From contig CM041465.1 of NCBI GenBank assembly GCA_023213395.1, positions 16,554,001-16,618,000 on the forward strand: a stretch of DNA of 64,000 nucleotides, written 5' to 3'. How positions within the stretch are numbered: position 1 is the stretch's first letter; each line of letters opens with the position of its first letter. The notes beneath the pieces are model-generated. The model did no database searches. It worked only from the letters and a program-made list of their open reading frames with translations, and was not told where the DNA came from. This DNA comes from Cycas panzhihuaensis. Taxonomy: Eukaryota; Cycadophyta. This document shows positions 32,406 through 44,348 of this stretch, one piece after another. The translations under genes and the position numbers were made by a program.

Positions 32406-32639
32406 TTAGGAAACCTGAGCATCCTTTCAGTTTTTTAGTGTAGCTTCCTTTTGCTTACCACCCTTGTAGTGTGTTGAGTAACCTCAACATATTGTTCTAA
32501 ACTATTTATGCCTTCTCTTCCATAGCCTTTTGGGCAAGGCATGAATGTGATGATTTTTTGGTCACTTGCATGGACTTTCTCCCATAGTGGAAGAGCCCCT
32601 TTATTCTTTTATCCCTTTATCTAATTCTGAATTGATAAT

Positions 32640-35500
32640 GGAGGGTTTTTCTTTAGACCGGGTATATCACACCTTTATTTTTTAGTGCCACCCTCAAACC
32701 TCTTATTCCTCTCAGGATCTCACCCAAGAAGGCGAGGATCCCATGAACTATTTGGATGATCAAGCCCATATAGAATCACATTTCTATCCTACACATGATG
32801 TAGGAGCTTCCTACCCCATGGATTACTTTCATCCTAGTGAGAGAGTCTATGAGTAGTGATTTCCAAGTTTTGCCTAACTTGAGGAGCCATCCACCTTGAA
32901 TGAATAGGTTGGAACTCCTCCTACAAATGTGGTAGAAGTATTACAATAATATTTTAAGGCCACATATACCCAACCACATCCAAAGTGGTTGGAAGGCCTC
33001 TTTCATAGTGTTTCCCTACCTTCTTCTATATCTATGCCTTCTACTTCACCTCCACCTTTTCTTTCATCGATGGCAGGACCTCCTCCTATTGTCTCCTCAT
33101 TTGTGGGTGCTTCCTTTGCTCAAGGGATGCCAAAGTTATGCCAATCTCCTAGATCAAGTTAATCATGCCTCCTCCAAGCCAAACAACCATGTCACAACCC
33201 ACCATGGCACATACCTCTTTCACTGGACTAAAAGTACCTCTTCAACTACTGAGGAAACTAGGTTCTAATAACCAAAAATTGCCACTAAGATCTAAACTAT
33301 TTTATAACTAATTATAGAAACTAAAACTAAAATTTAACATGGAAGTTCTTAAATTTAAGATAATACAATAAATAAATCAGAAAGCTAAAGCATCATATAT
33401 ACACTAGATATAACATGGTAAAACCTTAGCAGTATGCTAGGGAAACATCTGCCTAGGAAATATATCAATCTTTATTATCCAAGAATAGAGAAATATACAT
33501 AATCTACAGTAGAATGCTTATAGCAATAATAACTAGACACCTCTTCTCAATACAATATATCTAATACATCAAATTCCATCAACACAATAAAAGAACACTC
33601 TAAATTGGATTATATAAGAGAATCATACAAGGCACAAATCTTTACCATTAAATCTGGGATATTTTGAATGAATGACCCCGAATCTCTTTACAATTTAGTA
33701 TGTTTTATAGTGCTAGCTTTTTAGGTCAGGGGCTACTACCCCCAAACCCCTTCTTTGTAGGGGGCTTCTAGATCCCCACACACCCCTTAGATAAAGGGGG
33801 CTCTTACCCCCCTTGGATCCCTCTATGAAAGTTTTGGGGGGAAACTACACTACCAATATCAAAATTTTTACCTCCAAAACATTATGGTCACATTATCTAA
33901 TATCAATCCCATTCTTCAGGCCATGAAGGACCCATCCTTACATGATCTTATCCATAACCTGTGGAATCATCCCTCTATGTACCTCAAGGGTACACTTCTC
34001 AACCTTAGGGGCATGGAGGGCCTAACCCTCTTCCTACCTATGGGGTAGATCCCCACCATCCTTATGGAGTTGCACCTCCCATTGGGGGACCATATGGTTA
34101 GAACCCCATTCCCTATCCTACACCATCATCGACATATATGACATCATACACGATTCCTTTACAAGGGGGATTTGTTCCCCCTTGTGCCCCTTATTCTTGT
34201 GTTACTTCAATAGGGGGCATATCCTCAAGGTGGGATGAGACCCTCTTGCCTACCTCCTTCTTATCTAGCCTACCCATAAATGGGGATGGGCCCCTCCAAC
34301 CAAATATATGGGAATCCTTATTCTTCATACACCAAAACTCTTTATGGTAGAGTTAGGTATCTATATCTACCTGCCCTCTTACCTTAAGTTGACCCTTTAG
34401 TTCAACTAGGGCCTTGTCCCTTCATTAACTATAGGTTGACCCCTCTTTTAATTAAGGCCCTCAAGACTAACATGTTGTCTCACCTTCCCAAGGTGAATAA
34501 ATTTAACAACACCTCTTCACGGGATCTAATCAAGTATGTCAGGGGGTTTGCCATAACATATACTAACTATTGGGCCTATGATCATATTCTTATGAAATTA
34601 TTCCCTAGATCCTTATAAGGAGATGCTCTTAAATAGTTCTATCATCTCCTTGCATATTCCATTCATACCTTTTAATAGCTTGTGGATGAGTTCATCGATT
34701 ACTTTGATGTGGCTTACCCATTCAAAATTGGGGTAAAAGTCATGCTTTCTCTTAAATAGTATCACAAAGAAATTAATCATGACTTTGTCATGCACTTTCA
34801 TGACCTACTTCATTCCTCTAAGGTCATGTTTCCTAAGGAACTAAAGCAAAACATCTTCATGAATGCTCTTCATCTTGAAGTCCATGTCGAAGTCCTTAAG
34901 ATGGGGGAAATGACACGTAATTCTACGATAGAAAAATTCTTAGCATTGGAGGCTATTGAGATCTAAACTGGCCTTAAGAGGCCCCTCAAGTAATCATAGT
35001 AATATGAGGTAGCCCCTCTATCATATGAGCAAATATCCCAACAACCCCAAGGCCCTCTATCAGAATGACTAATAGAACCTTCGATCCCTTGACATCTACC
35101 ATATATTCCTTTAAACGTATGATGCATGAGATAAAACTCTAACCTTTCTAAACCTCTTCCAAGTTGCACAGACCAGTTCGCTATGCCTCCCATGCCATGC
35201 CACCTAAGGCTGGGAACACTCATGCTTCTTAAGGAAAGAAGGCAAGACCTCTCCTTGAGAAGAAATAATGCTCCATGCATGGGGAGTGCCTTTATGGAGA
35301 CTTGCAATGTTGAATGTAGCACCTAAATCTTATGCCACAACATGATGACTCCCCCAAAGGGCTTATAGGCTTAATTTAGACCAACTTATCTATAGGGATC
35401 CTTTCCCTAACCGTGGGGAGTAAGATTTGCCTGCTCAAAATAGGAGGGTGAGGAACATGGGGCAATCTCCTAACCCTTCTTTTGCCTAAGGGAAGGGGAT
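32640..35500 (+). pseudogene. gag: Tat-2 gag, heavily decayed
   Basis: The N-terminal block MEGFSLDRVYHT and SQDLTQEGEDPMNYLDD (32640-32760) align with Tat-1 MEGYSSDWTYHT and STQEGDDPLYY. The core is at 34535-34760: VRGFAITYTNYWAYDHIL, MKLFPRSL, LVDEFIDYFDVAYPF. Stops at 34616, 34634, 34673 and 34676 fall exactly at Tat-1 Gln, Trp, Gln, Gln codons. The knuckle near 35269-35316 reads C-x2-H-x4-Y-x4-C, one His lost, with TAA before it where Tat-1 has Trp. A 620-bp segment at about 33268-33890 has no Tat-1 counterpart. Confidence 0.8.
33268..33890. other. Insertion-like segment within Tat-2 gag
   Basis: AT-rich sequence with a short GC/G-run-rich tail (tacccccaaacccc, tgtagggggcttc) interrupts the Pro-rich half of gag. 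It is not matched in Tat-1. I found no terminal repeats or TSD, so its nature is open. Confidence 0.35.
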
Positions 35501-36348
35501 GGGGGCATGGGAACCATCCTCTATACCAAGCTTAAGAGACCATCATCCCTCATCCTTTGAACCCAAAAACAAGGGTAAGAGGATGATTGAGATGCTTAAG
35601 ACTATGCCTTTATATATTGTTATAAGGTCTCAAGTAGCTAAGGAGGCCATTGAGACCTCCACTTCCCAACAAAATTCTCTTATGGATAATCCACCCAGGG
35701 AGATCCTCATGATCTCGAAGAATATTCCTATTTTTCTAAGACGTTATGACTTTCAAAGGGCTCTTCGCCAACCCACTGGGAAAGGGAATATCATTTTTAT
35801 TATTGAAGAGCTTCATATTGTTGTTGTAGGTATGTCTATGATCAACATCCTGAGGAGTTTCCCTAAGTAATGAGACCTCCTCCTAGAGGCTTTAGGTCAA
35901 AAGGATACCCTTGATCATTTATTACGCAGGACCTTGAACGGGGCACCCCTTATTACTTTAGAGACATCCTTCCTGTTAGTGGAAAGGAATGCCAATGGTA
36001 TTACCCTTTTACCGTTACTATAGATACCCTTGATTATACCCTAAAGAGGATTTTTTTACATAATGGTTCCTCTATTAATGCCATGCTTATTTACATGGTA
36101 GAGGAGCTAGTGATAGGGGCCCTCAAACTAGTCAAATAGAGGTTCCAAGGCTATGATAGTAGCAAAAAGCCCTCCTTGGGAACATTATCGATACCCCTTA
36201 CCCTAGAGGATAAGATCGTCCAAATGGATGTTGTGGTCCTTGATATAGATGTGGATCACAACCTCTTATTAAGACATTTATGGTTAGACCAAATAGGGTT
36301 GTTTAATCCTCTAGATAAGGGCAACTCAAGTTTGTCCATGAGGTACAA
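35499..36348 (+). pseudogene. pol: Tat-2 protease region
   Basis: RSQVAKEAIETSTSQQNS and RRYDFQRALRQPTGKGN match the Tat-1 lead block. The active-site region near 36050-36090 reads FLHNGSSINAML; His replaces the catalytic Asp of Tat-1 (VDNGSS). VVVLDIDVDHNLLLRHLWL follows near 36228-36290. So the enzyme is inactive by substitution as well as by stops. Confidence 0.75.
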
Positions 36349-37479
36349 ATGAAGGTTGTCCTTCGAGATTCTCCCATTGGTCAACCACCTCATCAACCCT
36401 GCCAAGTGATCTTTGGGTCAACTAGTAAGGTTGAGGATAGGTCTACCTCATTAATCCCTCATCCTGGTAGTGTCCAAAACACCCAAGAAGGAGAGTACAT
36501 ACCTCCTTTTTCATCTAACCTTATTTATGTCACCCCCATTAGCATTGGGAGTTATGGATACCTTGTCGTCATGAGTGACTAGGAGTTTAATGATGATATT
36601 GACGATCGCTCTTATCCAATATCCCTCCTCAACATGCGAAAGGGGTGCCCCTCTCACTCTTCTTAGTATCCTACACCTTAGCCTAAGGCCCATGATGATG
36701 GTAATCCCTCTTCCACCTCATTCTAGGATTTGTGCACCATTAGCCTCATCATATGCATAGACCTTCAACCTATATAACAATCTTTTACTCCTTAAGCCTC
36801 GTCATCTCCCATAGATGATGAGGACAAGGAGTCTCTTTCCTCACACGATGAGACTATTATTTGTGATCCCAATCCTAGCTAACTCCCCCTCCTATGAGGT
36901 AGTGTGTAGCAGCATAAGAGGTTACCCTCAGACTCCTTCAAGGAGTCCCCTAACTATGTGGAGTAGTAGGTCAACTGCTACAACTATATCACCCCCACAC
37001 CTCCTCCTTTATTCCCATCAAGTAAAATTATCTATGGGATAGATTGCTTTTAGACCGATGAGGCTTTATTAGAGCATTTAGCAAGTTCCATACCTAGTTT
37101 ACCTTTTAGACATCATAAACTTGGTTTCCCAAAGTATTTAGCCCTTAGTTTGTCCCTAGCCAAACTAAACCAACCAGAGACCTTGGCCCATCCTTCTATT
37201 AACCATGTACCCCTTCATTTTGAGGAGGGGAATTCCATGTATACAAGGGAAACCAAGGACATCATCCTTGCTATCAACAAGGTTGTTAAGATTTGGGTAG
37301 AGTGCTCTCCCTAAGAAGTAAAGGGTATACCCTCTTATTCTAAGAGCTTTGAGATGTCTTTGCTTGGGATTACTTAGATATGAAGGGTATAGATCCCAAT
37401 ATTGTAAGTAATAACCTTACCACTATTTTGGGTGCTTACCCCGTGTAGCAAAAATAATGCCTATTACCCCCTAAGATAT
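36349..37479 (+). pseudogene. pol: Tat-2 protease-RT linker
   Basis: The frame at 36349-36582 ends in the conserved block YVTPISIGSYGYLVVMSD shared with Tat-1. Sequence to 37479 contains further linker matches (ALLEHLASSIPSLPF-type near 37060, and LHFEEGNSMYTRETKDIILA near 37208-37270) in changing frames. No enzymatic domain is recognised. Confidence 0.55.
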
Positions 37480-38100
37480 TAGTTGCTATTAAGATGGAAG
37501 TGGAGAATTTACTGGATGCAGGGCTTATCACTTCTATCAATTACACTAAGTGGGTCTCCAACATCGTTCTTGCCACTAAAAAGAACAAGACAATTAGGAT
37601 TTGTATTGACTTCTGGGATATAAATAATGCTTGTCCCAAGGACAACTTCCCTTAGTCATTCAATAGTCAAATCATTAATTGTACCATAGGTTTGAAAGTC
37701 ATGTCCTTAATGGATGATTTTTCTAGGTATAACTAGGTCTAGATATCTCCCAAGGACCTTCATAAGATGAACTTCACTACCTTGTGGAGGACATTCACTT
37801 ACAAGGCCATGCCCTTTAGATTGAAGAAAATAGGTGTCACTTACAAAAGGGTAATGCAGTTCATCTTTTATGATCTCATAAACAAGACCCTCGAGGTTTT
37901 CATAGATGACATGATAGGTCTCTCTTATAAAAGAACTAATCACCTTGTAGTCCTTTGTGTGACTTTTATGAGGTGTCAAAAATACCATGCCAACTTGAAT
38001 CCAATCAAATACATTTTTGTGGTTACATCTAGAAATCTCTTAGGTTTCCTTGTTTCCTAACAAGGAATTTGGATTGACCCTGATAAGCTTAAGGCCATTA
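37480..38100 (+). pseudogene. pol: Tat-2 reverse transcriptase
   Basis: KMEVENLLDAGLITSI, KKNKTIRICIDFWDINNACP, MSLMDDFSRYN and FTYKAMPFRLKKIGVTYKR match Tat-1 nearly block by block. The catalytic VFIDDMIG is at about 37893-37916. Stops interrupt NFP-SFN and the two Gln positions after RYN. The product would be inactive. Confidence 0.85.
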
Positions 38101-38199
38101 TCCATATGCCCCCCCCTTAAGAACTCAATGATAAATTAAGTCATTCTTTGGGAGATTAGGATTCATGAGCCATTTTTTGGCAAACTTGACCATAAACAC

Positions 38200-38790
38200 T
38201 AAGCCTTTGAATAGTCTATTGAAGAAGGGAGCCCTATTCATTTGGTCTCCTAAGGCCCAAGAAGTGTTCCAAGAGCTTAAGTAGGCCTTGATATCTGCTC
38301 ATGTGTTTGCACCTCCCCTCTTCAATCGCCTATTTATTCTATATACCTCAACAACTAATATATCCTTAGAAGCCATGCTAGCCCAAGAAGACAATTCTAA
38401 AATTAAGAGAGCTATCTATTTTATCAACTGCATGCTAGTGGCAGTAGAATTAAACTACCCACTAGCTAAGAAGGAGTGCCTAGAATTAGTCCATATAACT
38501 AAGAAGATTAAGCACTACCTCTTAGGTAATACCACTTACGTGATTCTCCAATCGGATCTATTAAGATATCTTTTGACTCAATCAAACTTGATGGGAAGGG
38601 CAGATAAATGGGTTGTCCTCCTTGAAGAGTATAACCTTAAGTTTATTAACAGGAAATCTAAAAAGGGAATGGTATTCATAAAGCAATTAGTTGAAGCTCC
38701 CATCCCTAATCCTCTTAGAGCTCTAGTTAATGATTCCCTACCAAATTCTGGCTCTTTAGCACTCATCCCTCCATCTATTGGTTGATAAAA
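38200..38790 (+). pseudogene. pol: Tat-2 ancestral RNase H, same Ser substitution
   Basis: The open frame from 38288 reads FILYTSTTNISLEAML. TCA (Ser) at 38348-38350 occupies the catalytic Asp position, exactly as in Tat-1. LAKKECLELVH and QSDLLRYLLTQ follow; here Gln is kept where Tat-1 has a stop. The frame is open to 38785, unusually long for this decayed element. Confidence 0.82.
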
Positions 38791-38859
38791 AATGGTATGT
38801 GAATGTCATATAATACCTCACTCAATAATAATATCCTCTTGAGGTTAGCAATAAGGTGA

Positions 38860-39260
38860 TACCATGCAATAGGGCTACTTCTCAATAATACTTCCTCATG
38901 TAGGACATATTATGATGGCATTCTCCTCTATTACCTTAGTCTGGGAGAGACTGACTACATTCTCCACGAATGCCATAACAACATTTGTGGAGGCCACTTT
39001 GGAGACCAATCCATGGCCCAAAGAATCCTTCTTATGGGTTATTATTAGCCATCCCTATTCAAAGATGCCCATGCTTCTATGCAACATTGTCACAAATGCT
39101 AAGAGCACACCAACGTGATCCACCTATCTTCCAAGGCACTGCATGCCATCATATCTTTGTGGTGTTTCTTCTAATGGGGATTAGATCTCATTGGAGCTAT
39201 TACTCCTTCCCTTTCATAGGGAAAGCCCTCCATGAGCTTAATAGCCTAGCCATAGAGCTG
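38860..39260 (+). pseudogene. pol: Tat-2 integrase, N-terminal part only
   Basis: The zinc finger is readable: CHNNICGGHFG near 38967-39000 and HCHKC near 39085-39099. TAG (39046) stands at the Trp of Tat-1 GYFWPSLF and TAA (39100-39102) at the Gln of CQEHAN. The core begins with GLDLIGAITP (Asp codon 39184-39186) and is then lost. No TDNG or Glu block follows before the second RNase H about 190 bp later. So the rest of integrase was deleted. Confidence 0.78.
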
Positions 39261-39377
39261 TCTTATTCTCACATGAGTGCCCCTTTAAGTAATTATGATC
39301 ACTAGGGCCCATTATCTTTCATATCCATTTGCTCCTCTTTTTCCTTCACCCTGGGTGATTATTATTATCTTTGTCAT

Positions 39378-39791
39378 GGTATCTACACCAATGGATATAG
39401 TCATAGTAACTCAGGACCCTCTACAGCTGCTTGGATCATCCATGATCCTTTTGGGCATGATCTCATGTATTCTAGGGTGTAACTACCTAAATCCATAAAC
39501 AACGAGGTAGAGTATATGGTTTTCATCAAGGCTGTTACTGATACACTTCATTGTTATTATGGTCCTATCATCCTACATTTTGACTCTTAGATCATAGTAT
39601 CACACTAGACCCAAGTTTATTAAGTCCTTTGCCATTGATTGAGATCCCTTGCTTTGATTGCCAAGTCCCTTCTATCATTTTTCTCCTCGGTCAATATCTG
39701 ATACATCCCTCATGATTGGAACACCAAGGTAGATGGTCAAGTTTGCCTTATTCTTGAGCATTATCTCCAAGTATTAGGTGACTCCTTATAG
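39378..39791 (+). pseudogene. Second RNase H of Tat-2
   Basis: YTNGYSHSNSGPSTAAWI corresponds to FTDGGSRGN...AAAWI of Tat-1; the first catalytic Asp is now Asn (AAT 39390-39392). NNEVEYMVFIKAV keeps the Glu (39504-39506). The third block reads DS-stop-IIVS, TAG at 39588-39590 replacing Gln. KVDGQVCLILEH carries the last Asp (39732-39734), and the frame closes at TAG 39789-39791. All four blocks are in a single phase, which supports the frameshift reading of Tat-1. Confidence 0.82.
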
Positions 39792-40198
39792 GATCGATTA
39801 GTTTCCCCTTTAGAAACCTTCTCATAGTAACCTCTCCTCTTTATTTTTCCTCTTTCTCTATGTCTATTTTTTAGGTTCCTCTCAGGGATTTCAATCCTAT
39901 TTCATCTTCTAGGGTCATATTACCCCCTTAAGTATGCTACCTTGAGAATGCTCGTAGGTTTTCCCCTTTTTAGCCATATGTGCTTTGGATTTAGGGCTTC
40001 ATGCCTAGAGGTTTGATCATGCTATGTGCTTTTCTCCTCCCCCTAGCATGCGCTCCCCCATCCATGCATCCATTATGGAACTTGTCACCCACCTTGGTTA
40101 TTGATACATTAACTTCCTAGATACATTTTCTATTAACATGTTTGTATTGATACCATTCACCATTGTTTGATGCTCTAGAGAAATGAGGTTCTACTGCC
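39792..40198 (+). other. Tat-2 spacer before 3' LTR
   Basis: About 400 bp, no ORF of interest. Unlike Tat-1 there is no antisense unit with TATA box anywhere between integrase and LTR. Confidence 0.55.
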
Positions 40199-40208
40199 AA
40201 GGGGGCAG
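40199..40208 (+). other. Tat-2 polypurine tract
   Basis: aagggggcag lies directly before the TG of the 3' LTR, the expected plus-strand primer. It confirms plus orientation. Confidence 0.85.
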
Positions 40209-42826
40209 TGTTTCCAGCTAGCCAGGAATGGACTAGGTGCCACCACATAGGTGAGATTATATATATATATATTGTCCCTTGCATTTTATCACATCTTTAT
40301 AGTTATTATGGTATCTAATGATTGTATTCTTATATGCTTACTTAATTGCTTAAATTGCTTGCTCAATTCCCATTACCTGTATGTGTACTCCTATCTATAA
40401 TAACTAGGACTGTGATCCAATGGCATTATTAAGCTCCCATGGTAAGCCTCAATTGGCAATAAGTCTCTCACATGCCTCTGTAGCTTAACTTGGGTGACTC
40501 TTGGCTTGTTTTACACCTTCTTATAACATATTTTCCCCTTTGTCATACCTCTCCTATCTTTTTGGTCTACCAAGGATAGTCTATTGAGGTCCCTAGAAGA
40601 AAGACACCATCATTTATTACTCCTTTCATATAAGGTCTATTTGTAAATTACATTGATGTTGGCTATTTAGGCTTCATTTACACTCAACATCCTTGATTAC
40701 CATATGTTTCTACTACTGTTCAACTTGTGAAATAACCCAAATCCGATTTATTGACCTCTATGGAGGAATTTAAGGCCCTTAGTAGTCAGCCCCCATCTCT
40801 ATTTCATTGATATTTATTAGTATTTATCAATTTTTACAATTATGCTATTGCCTAACCTAATTTTTTATTAGCCCTACCTTGAGAATTATGCCTCACTTTT
40901 ATATTTGTGGCACTACTATATTTGTAGTGCTACTAATATATTTATAGTATGGCTATTATGAGTTTAAATACGAGAAGAAATGACTAAATTTACATTTAAT
41001 ATAGCCCTAACATGAGATCCAGCCTTAGGACCAGCCTAAATTATGGCCTAATGGTCCTGAGAGGCTAATAGAAATCAAAAACTAAAATTTAAACTCATTA
41101 TTGATTATTTATAATGAGGATTCTTCACTCTTGAGCTCTTTTCTAAGCTATTTTCTACACTACTTTCCTCTATACACATAGGGCATCTAAAGACAATATT
41201 TTTGACAACCAAGTAAGAGGAAACTAGCACTTGGAAAGTAGGAGATTATCCCCAAGCTTCTACCATAGCCAAGGACATAGTCTCCTTTATCATCAAGCAA
41301 TGATTTCTTCTCTGAAAGCTTGCTTCATCAACAAAACTCTTAACTTCCACTTACATTCTCTCCTTCCAAATGGGTAAGCCCATTTTAGTTTAGTTTTTTC
41401 ATTCTAATATCTTTATTTTTCTATGGTTATCTCAATAATTTCTATGTGTTTTATTGGATCTATTATTTAAAGCTAAGTTCATAGACATTTAGTGGATTTT
41501 CTTGTGTAAATTTAGAGGCAACACCTCCCTTTAACCATAAAACCATTGTTTCACCCTCAAAACTACTAGCTAACGATAGGTGGAGTGCTTAACTAGCTAA
41601 GGTAGATTGTAGGAAGGTTAAGAGGCTTGAATTCTAACTCTAAAGGCCACCTTCTGCTTGGGTAAACCCCTCCCCTAAGCTACAAAGCATCTTACCATAC
41701 TTTATCATAGCTAGTACAACATTTTTTGTTGTGAAACTTGCAATATACTTTTGTGTCTTAGTCTTCTACTTCAAAATACCAAACCAAATTGCCACTTAAG
41801 TGTGAGATACCTATAGCCATTTAGGAGACATTACCCTATAGAGGTGCTCTCCCATCTTGAGGTAACTCCCCTCTCCTTTTCTCTTTATTTCTCTCAATAG
41901 TTGCAAAGTGAGGTTGTAAGCAAGAAAAATAATATTTGATTTTGGTTCCATTATTGTACAATGAAAACATATCTATTAACAATATTTCATTTGAAGGAGT
42001 ATATATTTATATACATATGCATACGTGTCTAGATATATATATATATATAGATAGATAGATAGATAGATAGATAGATCTTTGCATGTGGAGAGGTTTCTTG
42101 TCCCTTGTTATATAGGTTGAAGACTAATTCACAAACTAAGAAACACCTTATAAGAGGTAGTACCACTTCATAATAGTTGTTGTGTATATATACTTGATTA
42201 CTTTGTTTTCTTATGCCTTAGACATTTGTTGAGTTAGAGGTTAGGGAAGGTAAAGAAGCCCCTCTCTTCACCTTCAACAACATACACAATAATAAAGGAA
42301 GTAATGTTGCTGAGAAGGGAGGTATACAAGGGAGAGTTGTGTTATGCTACTAAATTTCATGGAACTTGGTGTACTTCATTAAACTCCCCCTCTTATTGCC
42401 CTTTTCACCCTTTTTCATAAAAGAGAAATTTATGAAAAAGAAAAGTATTTATTTCTTTTATTTCATGCATATGCATCTCATAAAGGAGTAAAGCATAATA
42501 TAGGCAATATGTGTTTCCTTATTCTCTTGCATTTAAAAAGGAGAGTTTGCATGCTCCCTTCTCCCAACCTTACATGTTGCATGTGAAATGAAATTCATAA
42601 AGCATTACAAATACCTTTTTACATAAATAGGAAACATAGTTGTATCTTGTTTTCCATTTGTTGCATTAAAGGAAAAACTTAGTTGAAAAGTGATAGTTGC
42701 AACATTCTCTCATTATTTGTTTCTTGTATCTTGAACCTAGCTCCTAGACGAAGAGGAAAGAAGAGTGATAGAGAGAGATAGTGAGTTGTATATTTGTTGC
42801 ACATTCATTTTATATTATAGACCTCA
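40209..42826 (+). repeat. Tat-2 3' LTR, first piece
   Basis: Begins TGTTTCCAGC and matches the 5' LTR from 29175 up to acctca, where copia-A copy 1 is inserted. The last five bases, cctca, are the left TSD of that insertion. Confidence 0.85.
42030..42076 (+). repeat. (TA)n(GATA)n microsatellite in Tat-2 3' LTR
   Basis: atatatatatatatagatagatag... with about seven GATA units. It sits at the LTR position where the sister LTR has (GT)n. Confidence 0.95.
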
Positions 42827-43123
42827 TGAAAAGGGTTAATGACATAAGGTCATTACATTAGTTGATTATTTTGAAAAAGGGACTTAAGTGAACTTTAAAT
42901 TAGATCACTTAAGTGAAATGCACTTTCATGTGCATTATGTGTAATTTCATTTCACCTAACTCAAATGCTCCCTCTCTCAATATAAAATTAAAGCTCAATG
43001 GAGGAGATTCATTCTTACCTCCCCATTTTGTGAGAGCTACTTTCTTTCTCTCAAGTCTCTCTTGCTCCCATGTTTGCCTTTGTGTTTAGTGCATTGAGAT
43101 GAAGGATAGATCCACTCTTTTCA
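42827..43123 (+). repeat. Copia-A copy 1 5' LTR
   Basis: A 297-bp LTR. The TATA box at 42981-42988 reads tataaaat here and tataaaag in the other copies. Confidence 0.95.
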
Positions 43124-43125
43124 TG

Positions 43126-43137
43126 TGGTATTAGAGC
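43126..43137 (+). other. Copia-A copy 1 primer-binding site (tRNA-Met)
   Basis: TGGTATTAGAGC, one base (C to T) from the tRNA-Met complement seen exactly in copies 2 and 3. Two-base spacer after the LTR. Confidence 0.9.
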
Positions 43138-44120
43138 TTGCTTCCTTCATATTCCCCACTTGCACTTGCAATGGAGCCATCACTTCCTTCTCCCCCACAA
43201 TCCATGTGGTGAAGGAGATTGTGAAAGTGAATTTAGAAATATTTTCAAGTTATTATGATAGCATATTTTGTATTGTTTGCTTTTCCTTTTTCTTTTGTAG
43301 GTTTGGAAGCATAATATAAGGAGTTGTAAGGCCCAAGGATTCCAATCCTTTGCTGGCCATTCATGCTATCTCATTCTTCTTTTTCTTTTCCCTTTTTTGT
43401 CCATTTAACAAGGGAAAATGCTACCAAAAATTTTCCAGCATTTAGAAGAATGATTGTAAGGGGGGTTTTTACCCATTTGTTTTAAAGAATTTTGAGCCAT
43501 TTAAAATATCTATCATTGTATGCTCTCACCTTGCCCATATTGGGATCCCGGTGATCAAAAAATGATGGAAATTTCATATGGTATCATGTGTTAATGAGAT
43601 ATGAGCAAGCTAAAATTTCTGCAGAAATACAATTTGAATGCTGAACTTCATAGGTCTACAAAATCTTCTACAGAGATCCAATTGAAGTGATTCCAAAGAT
43701 GGGGCTCTGAGTCTACTTTCTAGTGTAAAAACTAGCACCTAATTTGGATGTCGTATGAGGAAGTTATTGATGTTTTTGTGAATAACAGTTATTTTTAGTA
43801 AGAATTCTGGAAAATTATAATTTCCTAACTTTGCAGGGTTGTCAAAAACTTTCCAGAACTCATTTGGATCTGATTCCACTCTTGAGGATGAAGCTCTGAG
43901 TCTAGTTTGTAGCACAAAAATTGGCACTCCATTTCGACATCGTGGGAGAAAGTTATTGCAGATTTAGTGAACAGTACTTTTTTTTGGATTAACAAAAAAA
44001 AAAAGAAAAAAAAATAAAGAAAATTTCTTCCTTTTTATAAGGCTTAAAAGCCCATTGTAAAAGTGAGAAAAAAACACCTGGATCAGAGCAACATCAAGTG
44101 TCCTCACTCACTTATTAACA
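43138..44120 (+). other. Copia-A leader with internal duplication
   Basis: Non-coding leader. A block of about 85 bp (gctctgagtctacttt ... gaataacag, about 43704-43790) recurs imperfectly about 185 bp downstream (43887-43975). The same duplication is in copies 2 and 3. A poly-A-rich segment follows at 43990-44030. Confidence 0.6.
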
Positions 44121-44348
44121 TTGCATTTCAGCACTCTAAAATCACTCAAATCAAGCACTCCAAAGACACTTCAAGCAAGCACTCCAAGCAAGCATTATTT
44201 TCAGTTAAATGTACGTTTGATGCAATTCGATAATCTTTTCACTCTTCCGAAAAGGAATGCATCTCGTACGCTATTTTCCACCATCTTGTGCCTGTTCACA
44301 CACTCGCCAAGGTTGAGATACCTTGGTTGGCAGAATGCCGTGCCATAA
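44121..44348 (+). CDS. Small leader ORF with minisatellite (copy 1)
   Basis: A 75-codon ATG frame, MHFSTLKSLKSSTPKTLQAS..., encoded partly by a caagcactccaa-type minisatellite. Copy 3 has the same frame at 63163-63414 (83 codons) and copy 2 its start at 58269 before a frameshift. The copies differ in repeat number in steps that keep the frame. Whether it is translated is unknown; the persistence of the frame may only reflect recent copying. Confidence 0.3.
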   Translation: MHFSTLKSLKSSTPKTLQASTPSKHYFQLNVRLMQFDNLFTLPKRNASRTLFSTILCLFTHSPRLRYLGWQNAVP

